From: RGIG9115 sp045603225
GTDB taxonomy: Bacteria > Bacillota > Clostridia > UBA1381
Assembly: GCA_045603225.1 (NCBI GenBank)
Contig: JAZULT010000014.1
Span: 1 to 38,382 of the forward strand
Direction of reading: 5' to 3'
DNA: 38,382 bases
Shown: piece after piece, positions 7,220-14,861 of the stretch
Layout of the letters: each line of letters starts with the position of its first letter
How positions within the stretch are numbered: the first letter of the stretch is position 1
Notes under the pieces: generated by a model
What the model was told of the DNA's origin: nothing
Seen by the model: only the letters and a program-made list of their open reading frames with translations
Databases searched by the model: none
Translations under genes and position numbers: made by a program

Positions 7220-8620
7220 TTGAAAAATTTAAAGGCAATTATTGCGGCAGCGTCCGTGATTTTATCTTTACATATGACAGCATATGCATCTGATTTAAGT
7301 GACTGGGCAGTTAATGATTATATCGAATCAAACTCTACCGGACTTATTTCCTATAAGATAGCATCCAATAATTATAACGGTAATATAACAAGAGAAGAAT
7401 TCTGTGAGCTTGCAATAAATCTTTATGAAAAGCTGACTAACGAGAAACTTCGCGTTCCGGATTCTGCGGCTTTCGATGACTGTGAAAATATTGCAGTAAG
7501 CCAGGCATACTACAACGGAATTGTCAGTGGCGTTACAGATACTACATTTGAACCGTTCAGAGCTGTTACAAGACAGGAAATGGCAAAAATTCTTGTCAAT
7601 ACTCTGACAGCAGCTGAGGTTGATGTTTCTCTTTCCACAACAAACCATGAAGAAAACCTTAAAGGTTTCAGAGACTTTAATAATGTCAGCGAGTGGGCTT
7701 TGTCTTCTGTTTCCACCATGGTATCCAACAACCTTCTTTCAGGAAACAGCAGTAACGAAATTATGCCTCAGAATAATACGACAAGAGAACAAGCTATTGC
7801 ATGCGTAAGCCGTTGCTACAGAACTTTTGCTCAGGTAAGTCAGGACAGATACATGCTCCCGATAATTGAGCTTCCGGCTGAAGGTGCTAACCATTATGCA
7901 ACTGATACACAGATAAAATGGTCTGTTGTAGACGGTGCAAACGGCTATCATGTTATTATAAAAGACAAAAAAGGTAATCAGGTGTTTACAACGAATGTAA
8001 ATGCCGATACGCTCTCATACACAATCCCCGATGCCGAATTGAAAGCAGGTAACTACTCAGTTACAGTAGGTTCGGTTATGGCTTACGGTGATCTCGTATT
8101 CAGCTTACCTGTTGACTTCTCAAAAGGAAATCATATTGACAATCATAAAAATGTTGTTTATGTAGACCCCGCCCTCAAATCACAAAACCCTATACCGGTA
8201 GTTATTGAACCGACACCGTCAGCTCCTGTATATACTGCGGAATCAACTTCTCCGAAGGCAAAAGAAGTTCTTGACGAAGCGGCTAAATATCTCGGTATTC
8301 CTTATGTTTATGGCGGAACAACCCCTGCAGGCTTTGACTGCTCCGGATTTGTTCAGTATGTATTTAAAAACTGCGGTATAACACTTACACGTGTTTCACG
8401 TGACCAGTACGCTAAAAACGGTACTCGCGTTGAAAAATCTCAGCTCCAGCCGGGCGACCTTGTGTTCTTCGGAACTAACGGAAATGTAAGCCACGTTGGT
8501 ATTTATGTCGGTAACGGTCAGATGATTCATTCACCGAGCACCGGAAAAAGTATTATGTATACCTCAATTGAGTCCGATTACTATGTAAAGAGATATATCG
8601 GTGCTAAGAGAGTAATTTAA
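7220..8620 (+). CDS. secreted SLH-domain NlpC/P60 endopeptidase
   Basis: A 466-residue exported cell-wall hydrolase. It begins with a signal peptide (MKNLKAIIAAASVILSL, cut after about AYA). Three SLH repeats (about residues 25-210; ITREEFCELAINLYEK, VTRQEMAKILVNTL, TTREQAIACVSRCYR) should anchor it to wall polymer. A beta-sandwich-like part follows (about 215-300), then a linker and a C-terminal NlpC/P60 domain with catalytic Cys374 (DCSGFVQYVF), His425 (SHVGIYVG) and His437 (MIHSPSTG). It probably cleaves peptide bonds in peptidoglycan stems. TTG 7220 is chosen as start because AAAGGTGAG lies 8 nt upstream; GTG 7208 is in frame but overlaps that site. A small membrane protein follows 29 nt later. 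Confidence 0.9.
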   Translation: MKNLKAIIAAASVILSLHMTAYASDLSDWAVNDYIESNSTGLISYKIASNNYNGNITREEFCELAINLYEKLTNEKLRVPDSAAFDDCENIAVSQAYYNGIVSGVTDTTFEPFRAVTRQEMAKILVNTLTAAEVDVSLSTTNHEENLKGFRDFNNVSEWALSSVSTMVSNNLLSGNSSNEIMPQNNTTREQAIACVSRCYRTFAQVSQDRYMLPIIELPAEGANHYATDTQIKWSVVDGANGYHVIIKDKKGNQVFTTNVNADTLSYTIPDAELKAGNYSVTVGSVMAYGDLVFSLPVDFSKGNHIDNHKNVVYVDPALKSQNPIPVVIEPTPSAPVYTAESTSPKAKEVLDEAAKYLGIPYVYGGTTPAGFDCSGFVQYVFKNCGITLTRVSRDQYAKNGTRVEKSQLQPGDLVFFGTNGNVSHVGIYVGNGQMIHSPSTGKSIMYTSIESDYYVKRYIGAKRVI

Positions 8621-8649
8621 TTGGTTATCAGGACAGATAGGGAGAAAAT

Positions 8650-8973
8650 ATGTATTCGATTATAAGTTCTTTATATACAGTTCAGGATTTGTCACTAATT
8701 CTATGGGAATATTTCTGGATTGAAATGGTAATTGTTGCAATTCATTTGGTTTATTGCCTGTTTGTAAAAAACATAATTATGAAAGTAGTACCATCGGCAG
8801 TTGTTCTGCTGTTACTTATATACGGAATCATTAATAAATCGACTATTGGTCTTTTATCGCTCTTAGTCTGTGCCGGGATAGGATTAGATTTCTTGCTCGC
8901 GTGGATTATATACGGCATTATTATAGTAGTTCGACCTAATAGGAAACCTTCTTCAAAACAAAAAAAACGATAA
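8650..8973 (+). CDS. small three-helix membrane protein, unknown
   Basis: A 107-residue hydrophobic protein with about three membrane segments (about residues 23-40, 45-62 and 66-95) and a very basic tail (RPNRKPSSKQKKR), which should stay in the cytoplasm. AGGGAG lies 6-8 nt before the ATG. It follows the SLH-NlpC/P60 gene by 29 nt and ends just before a strong terminator, so it is probably co-transcribed with it. I do not recognise the family. Confidence 0.7.
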   Translation: MYSIISSLYTVQDLSLILWEYFWIEMVIVAIHLVYCLFVKNIIMKVVPSAVVLLLLIYGIINKSTIGLLSLLVCAGIGLDFLLAWIIYGIIIVVRPNRKPSSKQKKR

Positions 8974-8979
8974 GTAACA

Positions 8980-9028
8980 AGACGGAGTTAAAAAGCAAAT
9001 TGCTTTTTAACTCCGTCTCTTTTTTTTC
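8980..9028. terminator. strong intrinsic terminator between convergent genes
   Basis: A perfect 19-bp inverted repeat (8980-8998 with 9000-9018; arm AGACGGAGTTAAAAAGCAA) is followed on the plus strand by CTTTTTTTTC. It separates the plus-strand unit from the converging minus-strand pair. Confidence 0.92.
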
Positions 9029-9035
9029 ATTAATT

Positions 9036-9542
9036 CTACCGCTTCAGATTCGTTACAACGGCCGGAATCAGAATAAGCTGAACAGCTATTCCCGGCACAG
9101 CATTTACAAATGCTCCGTATAAAAACATTTTAAGTGTAAATCCGCCCATGCCGAGCAAAATCCACTGTACAATTCCCCACACTACTCGTCCTGTAAGCAT
9201 TGCTATTATAACGGAGCGGTAAACCGCACCTACAGATTTCCGTTTTGAGAGCGAATATATAAGTCCTGAAAAAAATCCATATGCGCCAAGCTCAAATGCC
9301 ATAGCAACAGCATTCGGATACATTACCGGCATACCAAACACTGCTGAACGGAAAAGTGGAAGTATTATTCCAACAATAAGGCCGTACTGCCAGCCGCATA
9401 TAAGTCCGCAAAGAAATACAGGTATATGCATCGGCAGCAGCATGTTTCCTATCTGCTTTACTTGCCCGGTAAGAAACGGCAGAACAATGCCGATACCGAT
9501 AAACATAGCCGACAGCACGATATTTTTTATATGTTTATTCAT
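9036..9542 (-). CDS. ECF transporter S component (vitamin/cofactor uptake)
   Basis: A 168-residue integral membrane protein with five to six helices, with the layout of substrate-binding S components of ECF vitamin transporters. Conserved-looking parts are GNMLLPMHIPVFLCGLICG (about 30-48), GMPVMYPNAVAMAFELGAYG (about 70-89) and GAFVNAVPGIAVQLILIP near the end. It resembles the generic family annotated near pantothenate (PanT-like) S components, but the ligand cannot be fixed. The energy-coupling genes are not in the window. The start at 9542 is preferred over 9548 because AAAGGA is 8 nt upstream of it. It overlaps the end of lgt by 8 nt. The stop is TAG. Confidence 0.75.
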   Translation of the reverse strand: MNKHIKNIVLSAMFIGIGIVLPFLTGQVKQIGNMLLPMHIPVFLCGLICGWQYGLIVGIILPLFRSAVFGMPVMYPNAVAMAFELGAYGFFSGLIYSLSKRKSVGAVYRSVIIAMLTGRVVWGIVQWILLGMGGFTLKMFLYGAFVNAVPGIAVQLILIPAVVTNLKR

Positions 9543-10329
9543 TAACATTTTCCTTTATAGAACTCTTGACAAGCATTACAACTGCGAAGACAATAAACAG
9601 TCCCGCAACTATCTGTGATATACCTACATTTCCGAATGCATAAAGCACATACTCCGGCTGACGCATTCCTTCAAGGAATATTCTACCGAGCGAATACCAC
9701 AGACAGTAGAAATAGAAAACCTGTCCATGAGCTTTTTTCTTTTTTTCAAAAATCATTACCAGAATGAGTCCGAGTATATTCCAGCACGATTCGTAGAAAA
9801 ACAGCGGATGCACCGGATTTCCTCCGTTTATCGACATTCCTGTAAAGAATGTTGTTTCACCACCATAAACTTCGGTGTTAAAAAAGTTCCCGTATCTGCC
9901 GACTGCCTGACCTATAAAGAGTCCCTGACATCCTATATCAAAAATCTGAAGAACGTTTAGCTTTTTAATTTTCGAATAAACATACGCTGTCAGTATTCCG
10001 CCGAATATTCCGCCATATATGGCAAGTCCGCCTTCCCATATCTTGAAAATATCAAGCGGATTTTCCCTGAATGATTTAATGTCAAACAATACATAATAAA
10101 TTCTTGCACAGATTATACCGACAATCAGTCCGTAAAGAGCAATATCAAAAATATAATCAGGATTAATTTTTTGTTTTTTCGCCTTCCACATGCAGTACCC
10201 TACAGCCAGCATAAATCCGGTAAGAATTATAAGTGCATACCAATGAATATCCTTTCCGAATACATTGAATGCTACGGGACTGATGTTAAATTCCCATCCG
10301 AACGCCGGAAATGAAATTTTATTTGTCAT
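9535..10329 (-). CDS. lgt: prolipoprotein diacylglyceryl transferase
   Basis: Transfers diacylglycerol from phosphatidylglycerol to the lipobox Cys of prolipoproteins in the membrane. A 264-residue protein with about seven membrane helices. Family motifs are HWYALIILTGFMLAVGY, WEGGLAIYGGIFGG, the signature GQAVGRYGNFFNTEVYG, NPVHPLFFYESCWN and SLGRIFLEGMRQPE. Start: the frame opens further upstream, but the -10 box lies at 10375-10380, so the first usable ATGs are 10341 (MEIN) and 10329 (MTNKISFPAFG); the family N-terminus favours 10329. The 24 nt spanning both ATGs are identical to the start of comM. It probably forms one transcript with the ECF S component. Lipoproteins encoded here (apbE, the solute-binding protein) would be its substrates. 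Confidence 0.95.
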   Translation of the reverse strand: MTNKISFPAFGWEFNISPVAFNVFGKDIHWYALIILTGFMLAVGYCMWKAKKQKINPDYIFDIALYGLIVGIICARIYYVLFDIKSFRENPLDIFKIWEGGLAIYGGIFGGILTAYVYSKIKKLNVLQIFDIGCQGLFIGQAVGRYGNFFNTEVYGGETTFFTGMSINGGNPVHPLFFYESCWNILGLILVMIFEKKKKAHGQVFYFYCLWYSLGRIFLEGMRQPEYVLYAFGNVGISQIVAGLFIVFAVVMLVKSSIKENVNE

Positions 10330-10350
10330 ATTAATTTCCATAGCCTTTCT
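10327..10350 (-). repeat. 24-nt start-cassette repeat at lgt
   Basis: The minus-strand sequence, from AGAAAGG through ATGGAAATT to the second ATG, is identical to 13295-13318 at comM and differs at one base from 178-201 at thrC. Only the start end of the larger module is shared here; the promoter upstream is unrelated. Confidence 0.85.
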
Positions 10351-10374
10351 TTCTTTAATTTCATAGATATCTAT

Positions 10375-10403
10375 ATTATACACTAAAAAAATGAATTTGT
10401 CAA
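10375..10403 (-). promoter_or_regulatory. sigma-A promoter of lgt
   Basis: On the minus strand, TTGACA (complement of 10398-10403), a 17-nt spacer and TATAAT (complement of 10375-10380). A perfect match to consensus at both boxes. Confidence 0.88.
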
Positions 10404-10460
10404 ATTTTAGAAAACATTTATTTTGTTACAATAATTTAATAAATAAATCTGCCTGTGCAG

Positions 10461-10489
10461 TTGACCTTTTTTTTCAGATGTGATATAAT
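10461..10489 (+). promoter_or_regulatory. sigma-A promoter of the Gx transporter/apbE/holA unit
   Basis: TTGACC (10461-10466), a 17-nt spacer and TATAAT (10484-10489), with TG one base upstream of the -10. Confidence 0.8.
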
Positions 10490-10527
10490 AAATTCAGCAA
10501 TATAAATGAGGGAAGAGGTATAAAGCA

Positions 10528-11007
10528 TTGAAAATAAGAGATATTACATTGAGCGGTTTACTCCTTGCAGTAGCTCTTACGATGTATGTAATAGAAAATC
10601 AAATTCCCGTACCTGTTCCTGTACCGGGGTTTAAGCTTGGATTATCGAATATAATAACTCTTATAACTTTATATAAATGGGACGCAAAGCACAGTCTCAT
10701 AATTCTTGTGCTGCGAATTTGTCTGTCAGCGACAATCTGCGGAAGCGGTATGACATTTCTGTACAGCATTGCCGGAGGTCTTGCAAGCTTTGCGGCAATA
10801 TATATATTTAAAAAAATCAGCAAAGAAAAAATGATTACCGCCGTTTCTGTTGGCGGTGCGGCATTTCATCATGCAGGGCAGATACTTATGGCATCAATTA
10901 TACTTAAAAGTACAAGTATATTTATATATTTCCCGATACTTCTTACACTCGGTACCGTAACCGGAACGTTTACGGGAATTGTTGCGAGTCTTATAGTAAA
11001 AAGGTAA
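10528..11007 (+). CDS. Gx transporter family protein (ECF S-component-like)
   Basis: A 159-residue membrane protein of about five helices. The family hallmark is the proline-rich IPVPVPVPGFKLGLSNIITL (about residues 26-45), where KLGL-N is strongly conserved, and the mid part ICGSGMTFLYSIAGGLAS. These proteins have been annotated as heptaprenyl diphosphate synthase component I, but they look like S components and often sit near flavin and electron-transfer genes. apbE, a flavin transferase, follows 70 nt later, which fits a flavin-related role (inference). The start is TTG 10528, 9 nt after AGAGG; no in-frame ATG upstream works. Confidence 0.8.
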   Translation: MKIRDITLSGLLLAVALTMYVIENQIPVPVPVPGFKLGLSNIITLITLYKWDAKHSLIILVLRICLSATICGSGMTFLYSIAGGLASFAAIYIFKKISKEKMITAVSVGGAAFHHAGQILMASIILKSTSIFIYFPILLTLGTVTGTFTGIVASLIVKR

Positions 11008-11019
11008 TATTTTTTGAAC

Positions 11020-11062
11020 AAGCAAAATTACTCACGTTGCGAGTAAATTCCTATAAGATAAA
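11020..11062 (+). repeat. 43-nt hairpin repeat, copy 2
   Basis: Same element as 383-425 (42 of 43 bases). Here it lies between the Gx transporter gene and apbE and ends just before the ribosome site of apbE, so it would be part of the mRNA and could fold as TTACTC-ACGTTGC-GAGTAA. Confidence 0.75.
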
Positions 11063-11077
11063 GAAAGAAGGTAAAAT

Positions 11078-12010
11078 TTGAAAAAGATATTATTCTTACT
11101 GACTGTCAGTCTGATACTTGTCTCCTGCTCCGGACAGGAAATGAGCAGTATTGATTTTTTTGCTATGGACACATATATGAAAGTAACCGTTGCAGGAACG
11201 GAAGAAGACTGCAATGAGATAAGGGAGCTTATATACGAAAAAGACAATACATTCAAGAAAGACAGACTTAATTTATACGACAGCGAAACAATATCGCTTG
11301 CGGAATTTGCCTGCAGAGTCAGTGACTTTACAGACGGTGCTTTTGACATAACAGTCTCGCCTCTTTGCGACATATGGGGATTCTGGAACAATGAATTCAG
11401 AATACCTACAGAAAATGAAATTTCGGAAACACTTAAATTTACGGGCTATGAAAATATACAGATTAATCCATCGGAAATCTTTCTTCCTGATGGGTTTGCA
11501 ATAGATTTCGGCGGTATAGCAAAAGGATATACAGGTGACTGCATAAGCCGTTTACTTAAAGAAAAAAATATTTCCTCTGCTGTTATTGCCCTGGGCGGAA
11601 ATATTCACACAATCGGCAAAAAAACTGACGGAAATCCGTGGAAAATAGGAATAAAAGACCCATTCGGTGAGAAAGACTATTACGGAACAGTCAGTGTTGA
11701 AGACTCTGCCGTTGTAACATCGGGAGGTTATGAACGGTATTTTGAAGATAACGGAAAAACGTATCAGCATATAATAAACCCATTAACAGGACACACTGCT
11801 GAGTCAGACGTGAAATCAGTGACGGTAATTTCTAAAAACGGTGCTCTTGCAGATGCTCTTTCCACCGCATTTTTTGTTATGGGCTCAGAAAAAACTGCCG
11901 AGCTGTGCGAAAATTCCGAATGTATTTTTGAAGAAGAAAGCTTTTCGGTTATACTTATTTTGAATGACGGTTCACACCGGGAATACGGAGAAACAGGATT
12001 AGATGGATAA
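11078..12010 (+). CDS. apbE: FAD:protein FMN transferase lipoprotein
   Basis: Attaches FMN from FAD covalently to Thr or Ser of target flavoproteins outside the membrane. 310 residues with a lipoprotein signal MKKILFLLTVSLILVSC; the lipobox Cys is residue 17. ApbE motifs are DFFAMDTYMKVTVAG, FDITVSPLCDIWGFW, IDFGGIAKGYTGD, VIALGGNIHTIG, and the Mg-binding end IINPLTGHTAESDVKSVTV followed by ADALSTAFFVMG. The start is TTG 11078, 6-7 nt after AGAAGG. It overlaps holA by 8 nt. No Rnf, Nqr or FMN-binding-domain target is in the window. Confidence 0.94.
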   Translation: MKKILFLLTVSLILVSCSGQEMSSIDFFAMDTYMKVTVAGTEEDCNEIRELIYEKDNTFKKDRLNLYDSETISLAEFACRVSDFTDGAFDITVSPLCDIWGFWNNEFRIPTENEISETLKFTGYENIQINPSEIFLPDGFAIDFGGIAKGYTGDCISRLLKEKNISSAVIALGGNIHTIGKKTDGNPWKIGIKDPFGEKDYYGTVSVEDSAVVTSGGYERYFEDNGKTYQHIINPLTGHTAESDVKSVTVISKNGALADALSTAFFVMGSEKTAELCENSECIFEEESFSVILILNDGSHREYGETGLDG

Positions 12011-13028
12011 CGAAATCAATATTCTTAAAAATCAGATAAAAGACAATAAGCTTCAGAAGCTGTATGTGTTTTTCGGTGAAGAAAAATTTCTTCAGGAGCT
12101 TTATATAAAGAAAATAACGGATCTTGTACCTGATGCAGGATTTCCTGAGTTTAACAGATTCATAATTGACGGTGCAGAAGCTTCTCTTACCGATATTGCT
12201 GATGCAGTGGACACCTTTCCGATGATGACGGACAGAAAGCTTATTATTATCACGGATTCAGGAGCTTTTTCCGCAAAAGCACCGGCTGAGGTAAAGGACT
12301 ATTATACATCACTTTTTGAAAGACTGACTGATGATACAGTTCTTGTCATCAGGGAAAATGAGTCGGACAAAAAAAGCTCCGTGGATAAAAGAAGCACAGT
12401 TTACAAAAGTGCGAAAAAACACGGTCTTGCGGTTGAATTTAAAACCCTTTCCGAAACCGACCTTGTTGCATGGGTGATTCGCCGCGCACACAAAGAAGGG
12501 AAAAATATTTCACGTCAGAACGCAGAACTGCTCGTAAGCATCAGCGAAAAAGGGCTTGGAAATATCGAAAATGAAATTGTAAAGCTTTCATCATACTGCG
12601 ACGAAGAAATTACAGAACCGATTATAAAAAAACTTGCATCAAAATCGTTTGAAGCTAAAATTTTCGACCTGAGCGACCATATAATGACTAAAAATGCAGA
12701 TAAGGCAATAGCTCTGCTTGAAAGTCTGAAATCAGACACATCTGCAACCCCTATAGGTATGCTCGCTCTTCTCTATTCGGCATTTGAAAAGGTTCTGAAA
12801 ACACAACTGCTTATGAAATCAAATATGTCAAAAAAAGATATCGGAGCATCGCTGTCCATTCCGTTCTGGACGGTGGACAAATATATTACAGCAGCAAAAG
12901 GATTTTCACATAACGAGCTTGTCGACCTTCTGATACTTGTACCTGAACTTGATTTATCCATTAAAAGAGGCGAAATTGACCAGTGGAGAGCAGTTGAGAA
13001 GCTTATATTCAAAGGCATAGGAGGATAA
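12003..13028 (+). CDS. holA: DNA polymerase III subunit delta
   Basis: The delta subunit opens the beta sliding clamp within the clamp loader. 341 residues, normal for the family. The N-terminal AAA+-like domain begins LYVFFGEEKFLQELYIKKI; then VDTFPMMTDRKLIIITDSG and later DLVAWVIRRAHKEGKNIS; the C-terminal collar part has FDLSDHIMTKNADKAIALLE and ends RGEIDQWRAVEKLIFKGIGG. No Walker A is expected in delta and none is seen. It overlaps the 3' end of apbE by 8 nt, so translation may be coupled. Confidence 0.93.
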   Translation: MDNEINILKNQIKDNKLQKLYVFFGEEKFLQELYIKKITDLVPDAGFPEFNRFIIDGAEASLTDIADAVDTFPMMTDRKLIIITDSGAFSAKAPAEVKDYYTSLFERLTDDTVLVIRENESDKKSSVDKRSTVYKSAKKHGLAVEFKTLSETDLVAWVIRRAHKEGKNISRQNAELLVSISEKGLGNIENEIVKLSSYCDEEITEPIIKKLASKSFEAKIFDLSDHIMTKNADKAIALLESLKSDTSATPIGMLALLYSAFEKVLKTQLLMKSNMSKKDIGASLSIPFWTVDKYITAAKGFSHNELVDLLILVPELDLSIKRGEIDQWRAVEKLIFKGIGG

Positions 13029-13241
13029 GTGAATTTAAAAATGCACAGACCGTTCAACGGCTTGTTCGTGTGGTTACATGTCAAAAATTTATGCCATTGA
13101 ACTACGAACGAAACTCACCGCTCGACGTACCCACGTACGACTTCGGGCAGGGGTTTATGCGATTTCATCGCATAAACCTTCGTTTCGTCCGTTCTGCACT
13201 ATTTTTACATCCCCTTTTATTCAATAATTCTATGTAATAAT
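13029..13241. other. structured non-coding gap with several hairpins
   Basis: No gene is visible. Hairpins include CCGTTCAACGG (13048-13058), CGTAC-CCA-CGTACG near 13125-13140, and a perfect GGTTTATGCGA-TTTCA-TCGCATAAACC around 13152-13178, with outer arms ACGAAAC and GTTTCGT on either side of the last two. None has a clear T-tract. This is the 3' flank of holA and the 5' flank of the comM promoter module. Confidence 0.5.
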
Positions 13242-13318
13242 CTTGCCAGTCCACAGGCAAGAGTGCTATATATTTTTAATTACCGTTTGTGGACAGAAAG
13301 GCTATGGAAATTAATATG
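13242..13318 (+). repeat. promoter-to-start-codon repeat module, copy B (before comM)
   Basis: Counterpart of 178-253. It holds -35 TTGCCA (13243-13248), -10 TATATA (13267-13272, 18-nt spacer, TG one base upstream), the arm GTCCACA (13249-13255), its inverse TGTGGAC (13288-13294), AGAAAGG and two in-frame ATGs (13304 and 13316). The dyad around the -35 is TTGCC/GGCAA here and TTGTC/GACAA at thrC: both arms change together, which preserves the symmetry. Confidence 0.75.
13243..13272 (+). promoter_or_regulatory. promoter of comM
   Basis: TTGCCA, an 18-nt spacer and extended -10 TGC-TATATA. It corresponds base for base with the better-scoring thrC promoter in the duplicated module. Transcription would start near 13279. 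Confidence 0.55.
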
Positions 13319-14851
13319 CTTGCACAAATTAATACTGTCGGACTTACAGGAATAGACGGATTTGTGGTACGTGTACAGGCAGATGTGTCGAACGGTATGC
13401 CGTCAATGGACGTAATAGGCTTACCCGATACTGCTGTAAAAGAAGCAAAGGAACGTGCCAAAACAGCTATAAAAAACTCGGGATGCAAATTCCCGTCAAA
13501 ACATATTACAATCAATCTCGCTCCTGCGGCGGCTAAAAAAGAAGGCTCAGGTTATGATTTTCCGATGAGTGTTTCAATACTTGCGGCAACAGGACAGATT
13601 ACTGTGACTGAACCTGAAATATCCGTATTTATAGGAGAGCTTTCTCTTGACGGAACAATAACTCCTGTTAAAGGTGTGCTTCCCATGGTAATATCGGCAT
13701 ACAAAAACGGATTCAGAAATATGTATGTGCCTGTTCAGAACGCTGAGGAAGCGGCAATTGTAAAAGGTGCAAATGTTTATCCGGTACAAAATATTCAGGC
13801 ACTCATAAAGCACTTCAGTCAGGAAGCAATTATAGACTGCGTGGAATTCAGTGGTAACTATGATAGTTCTGACAATGGCGAAAGCAACCTTGATTTTTCG
13901 GATGTAAAAGGTCAGGATGTTGTAAAACGTGCTCTTGAAATTGCGGCAGCAGGAAACCATAATGTACTGATGATAGGCAGTCCCGGAACAGGAAAAACCA
14001 TGCTTGCACAAAGAATGACAGGAATTATTCCCGATATGACATTTGATGAGGCACTTGAAGTTACAAAAGTACATTCTATTGCCGGAATTCTTCCTGATGA
14101 CGTTCCGCTGGTGAAAAGCAGACCGTTCCGCAGTCCGCATCATACTATTTCTTCTGCCGGACTGTCAGGCGGAGGTGTATCCGTACCAAAGCCGGGCGAA
14201 CTGTCACTTGCCCATAACGGTATACTTTTCCTTGACGAGTTCCCGGAATTCAGGCGTGATGTTCTTGAAGTTCTGCGTCAGCCGCTTGAAGACGGAATTG
14301 TCAATATATCAAGAGCGAATGCGACATATACTTACCCTTGTAATATTATGCTCGTTGCATCCATGAACCCATGCAAGTGCGGCTATTTCGGAGACCCGAG
14401 CCATCAATGTACATGTACACGTGCCCAGATAAATGCTTACCGGAGCAAAATATCAGGGCCCCTCCTGGACAGAATTGATATTCAGGTTGAAGTGTCTGCT
14501 GTAAATTACGATGAGCTCAGCTCGGACAGAAAAGGCGAAAGCAGCAACGAGATAAAAAAACGTGTAAATAAAGCACGTGAAATTCAGCTTGAACGGTATA
14601 AGGATTATAATATATACTCAAATTCACAGCTTACAGCCGGCATGATACAGATGTACTGTAAGCTCTCAGAGGATGCGGACAGGCTTCTTAAAAACGCATT
14701 CGACAATCTCGGATTTAGTGCAAGAGCACATTCACGTATCCTGAAGGTAGCAAGAACTATTGCTGACCTTGAAGGCAGTGAAGATATCACACCGTTACAT
14801 ATTGCAGAGGCTATTCAGTACAGAAGCCTCGACAGAAAATATTTCGGGTGA
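13316..14851 (+). CDS. comM: YifB/ComM-family Mg-chelatase-like AAA+ ATPase
   Basis: ComM-type proteins are hexameric helicases that aid branch migration during recombination of incoming DNA. 511 residues. An N-terminal ChlI/Lon-protease-like domain (MLAQINTVGLTGIDGF, about 1-165) precedes the AAA+ core with Walker A GSPGTGKT (221-228) and Walker B LFLDEF (Asp307, Glu308). A Cys-rich insert (MNPCKCGYFGDPSHQCTC) follows, and the Mg_chelatase C-terminal domain ends with LDRKYFG. GTG 13289 and ATG 13304 are also in frame, but 13316 matches the family N-terminus. Its promoter and first codons belong to the repeat module shared with thrC. uvrC follows after 10 nt, forming a DNA-repair pair. Confidence 0.95.
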   Translation: MLAQINTVGLTGIDGFVVRVQADVSNGMPSMDVIGLPDTAVKEAKERAKTAIKNSGCKFPSKHITINLAPAAAKKEGSGYDFPMSVSILAATGQITVTEPEISVFIGELSLDGTITPVKGVLPMVISAYKNGFRNMYVPVQNAEEAAIVKGANVYPVQNIQALIKHFSQEAIIDCVEFSGNYDSSDNGESNLDFSDVKGQDVVKRALEIAAAGNHNVLMIGSPGTGKTMLAQRMTGIIPDMTFDEALEVTKVHSIAGILPDDVPLVKSRPFRSPHHTISSAGLSGGGVSVPKPGELSLAHNGILFLDEFPEFRRDVLEVLRQPLEDGIVNISRANATYTYPCNIMLVASMNPCKCGYFGDPSHQCTCTRAQINAYRSKISGPLLDRIDIQVEVSAVNYDELSSDRKGESSNEIKKRVNKAREIQLERYKDYNIYSNSQLTAGMIQMYCKLSEDADRLLKNAFDNLGFSARAHSRILKVARTIADLEGSEDITPLHIAEAIQYRSLDRKYFG

Positions 14852-14861
14852 GGTGACAGCA

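Noticed and set aside
7345..7359. 15 bases (ATTTCCTATAAGATA) shared with the end of the 43-nt repeat at 410-424
   Set aside because: It lies in conserved coding sequence of the SLH domain and nothing beyond 15 bases matches; probably chance in AT-rich DNA.
13574..14143. 189-codon antisense frame within comM
   Set aside because: It mirrors the comM reading frame, its translation looks random, and it has no start signals.
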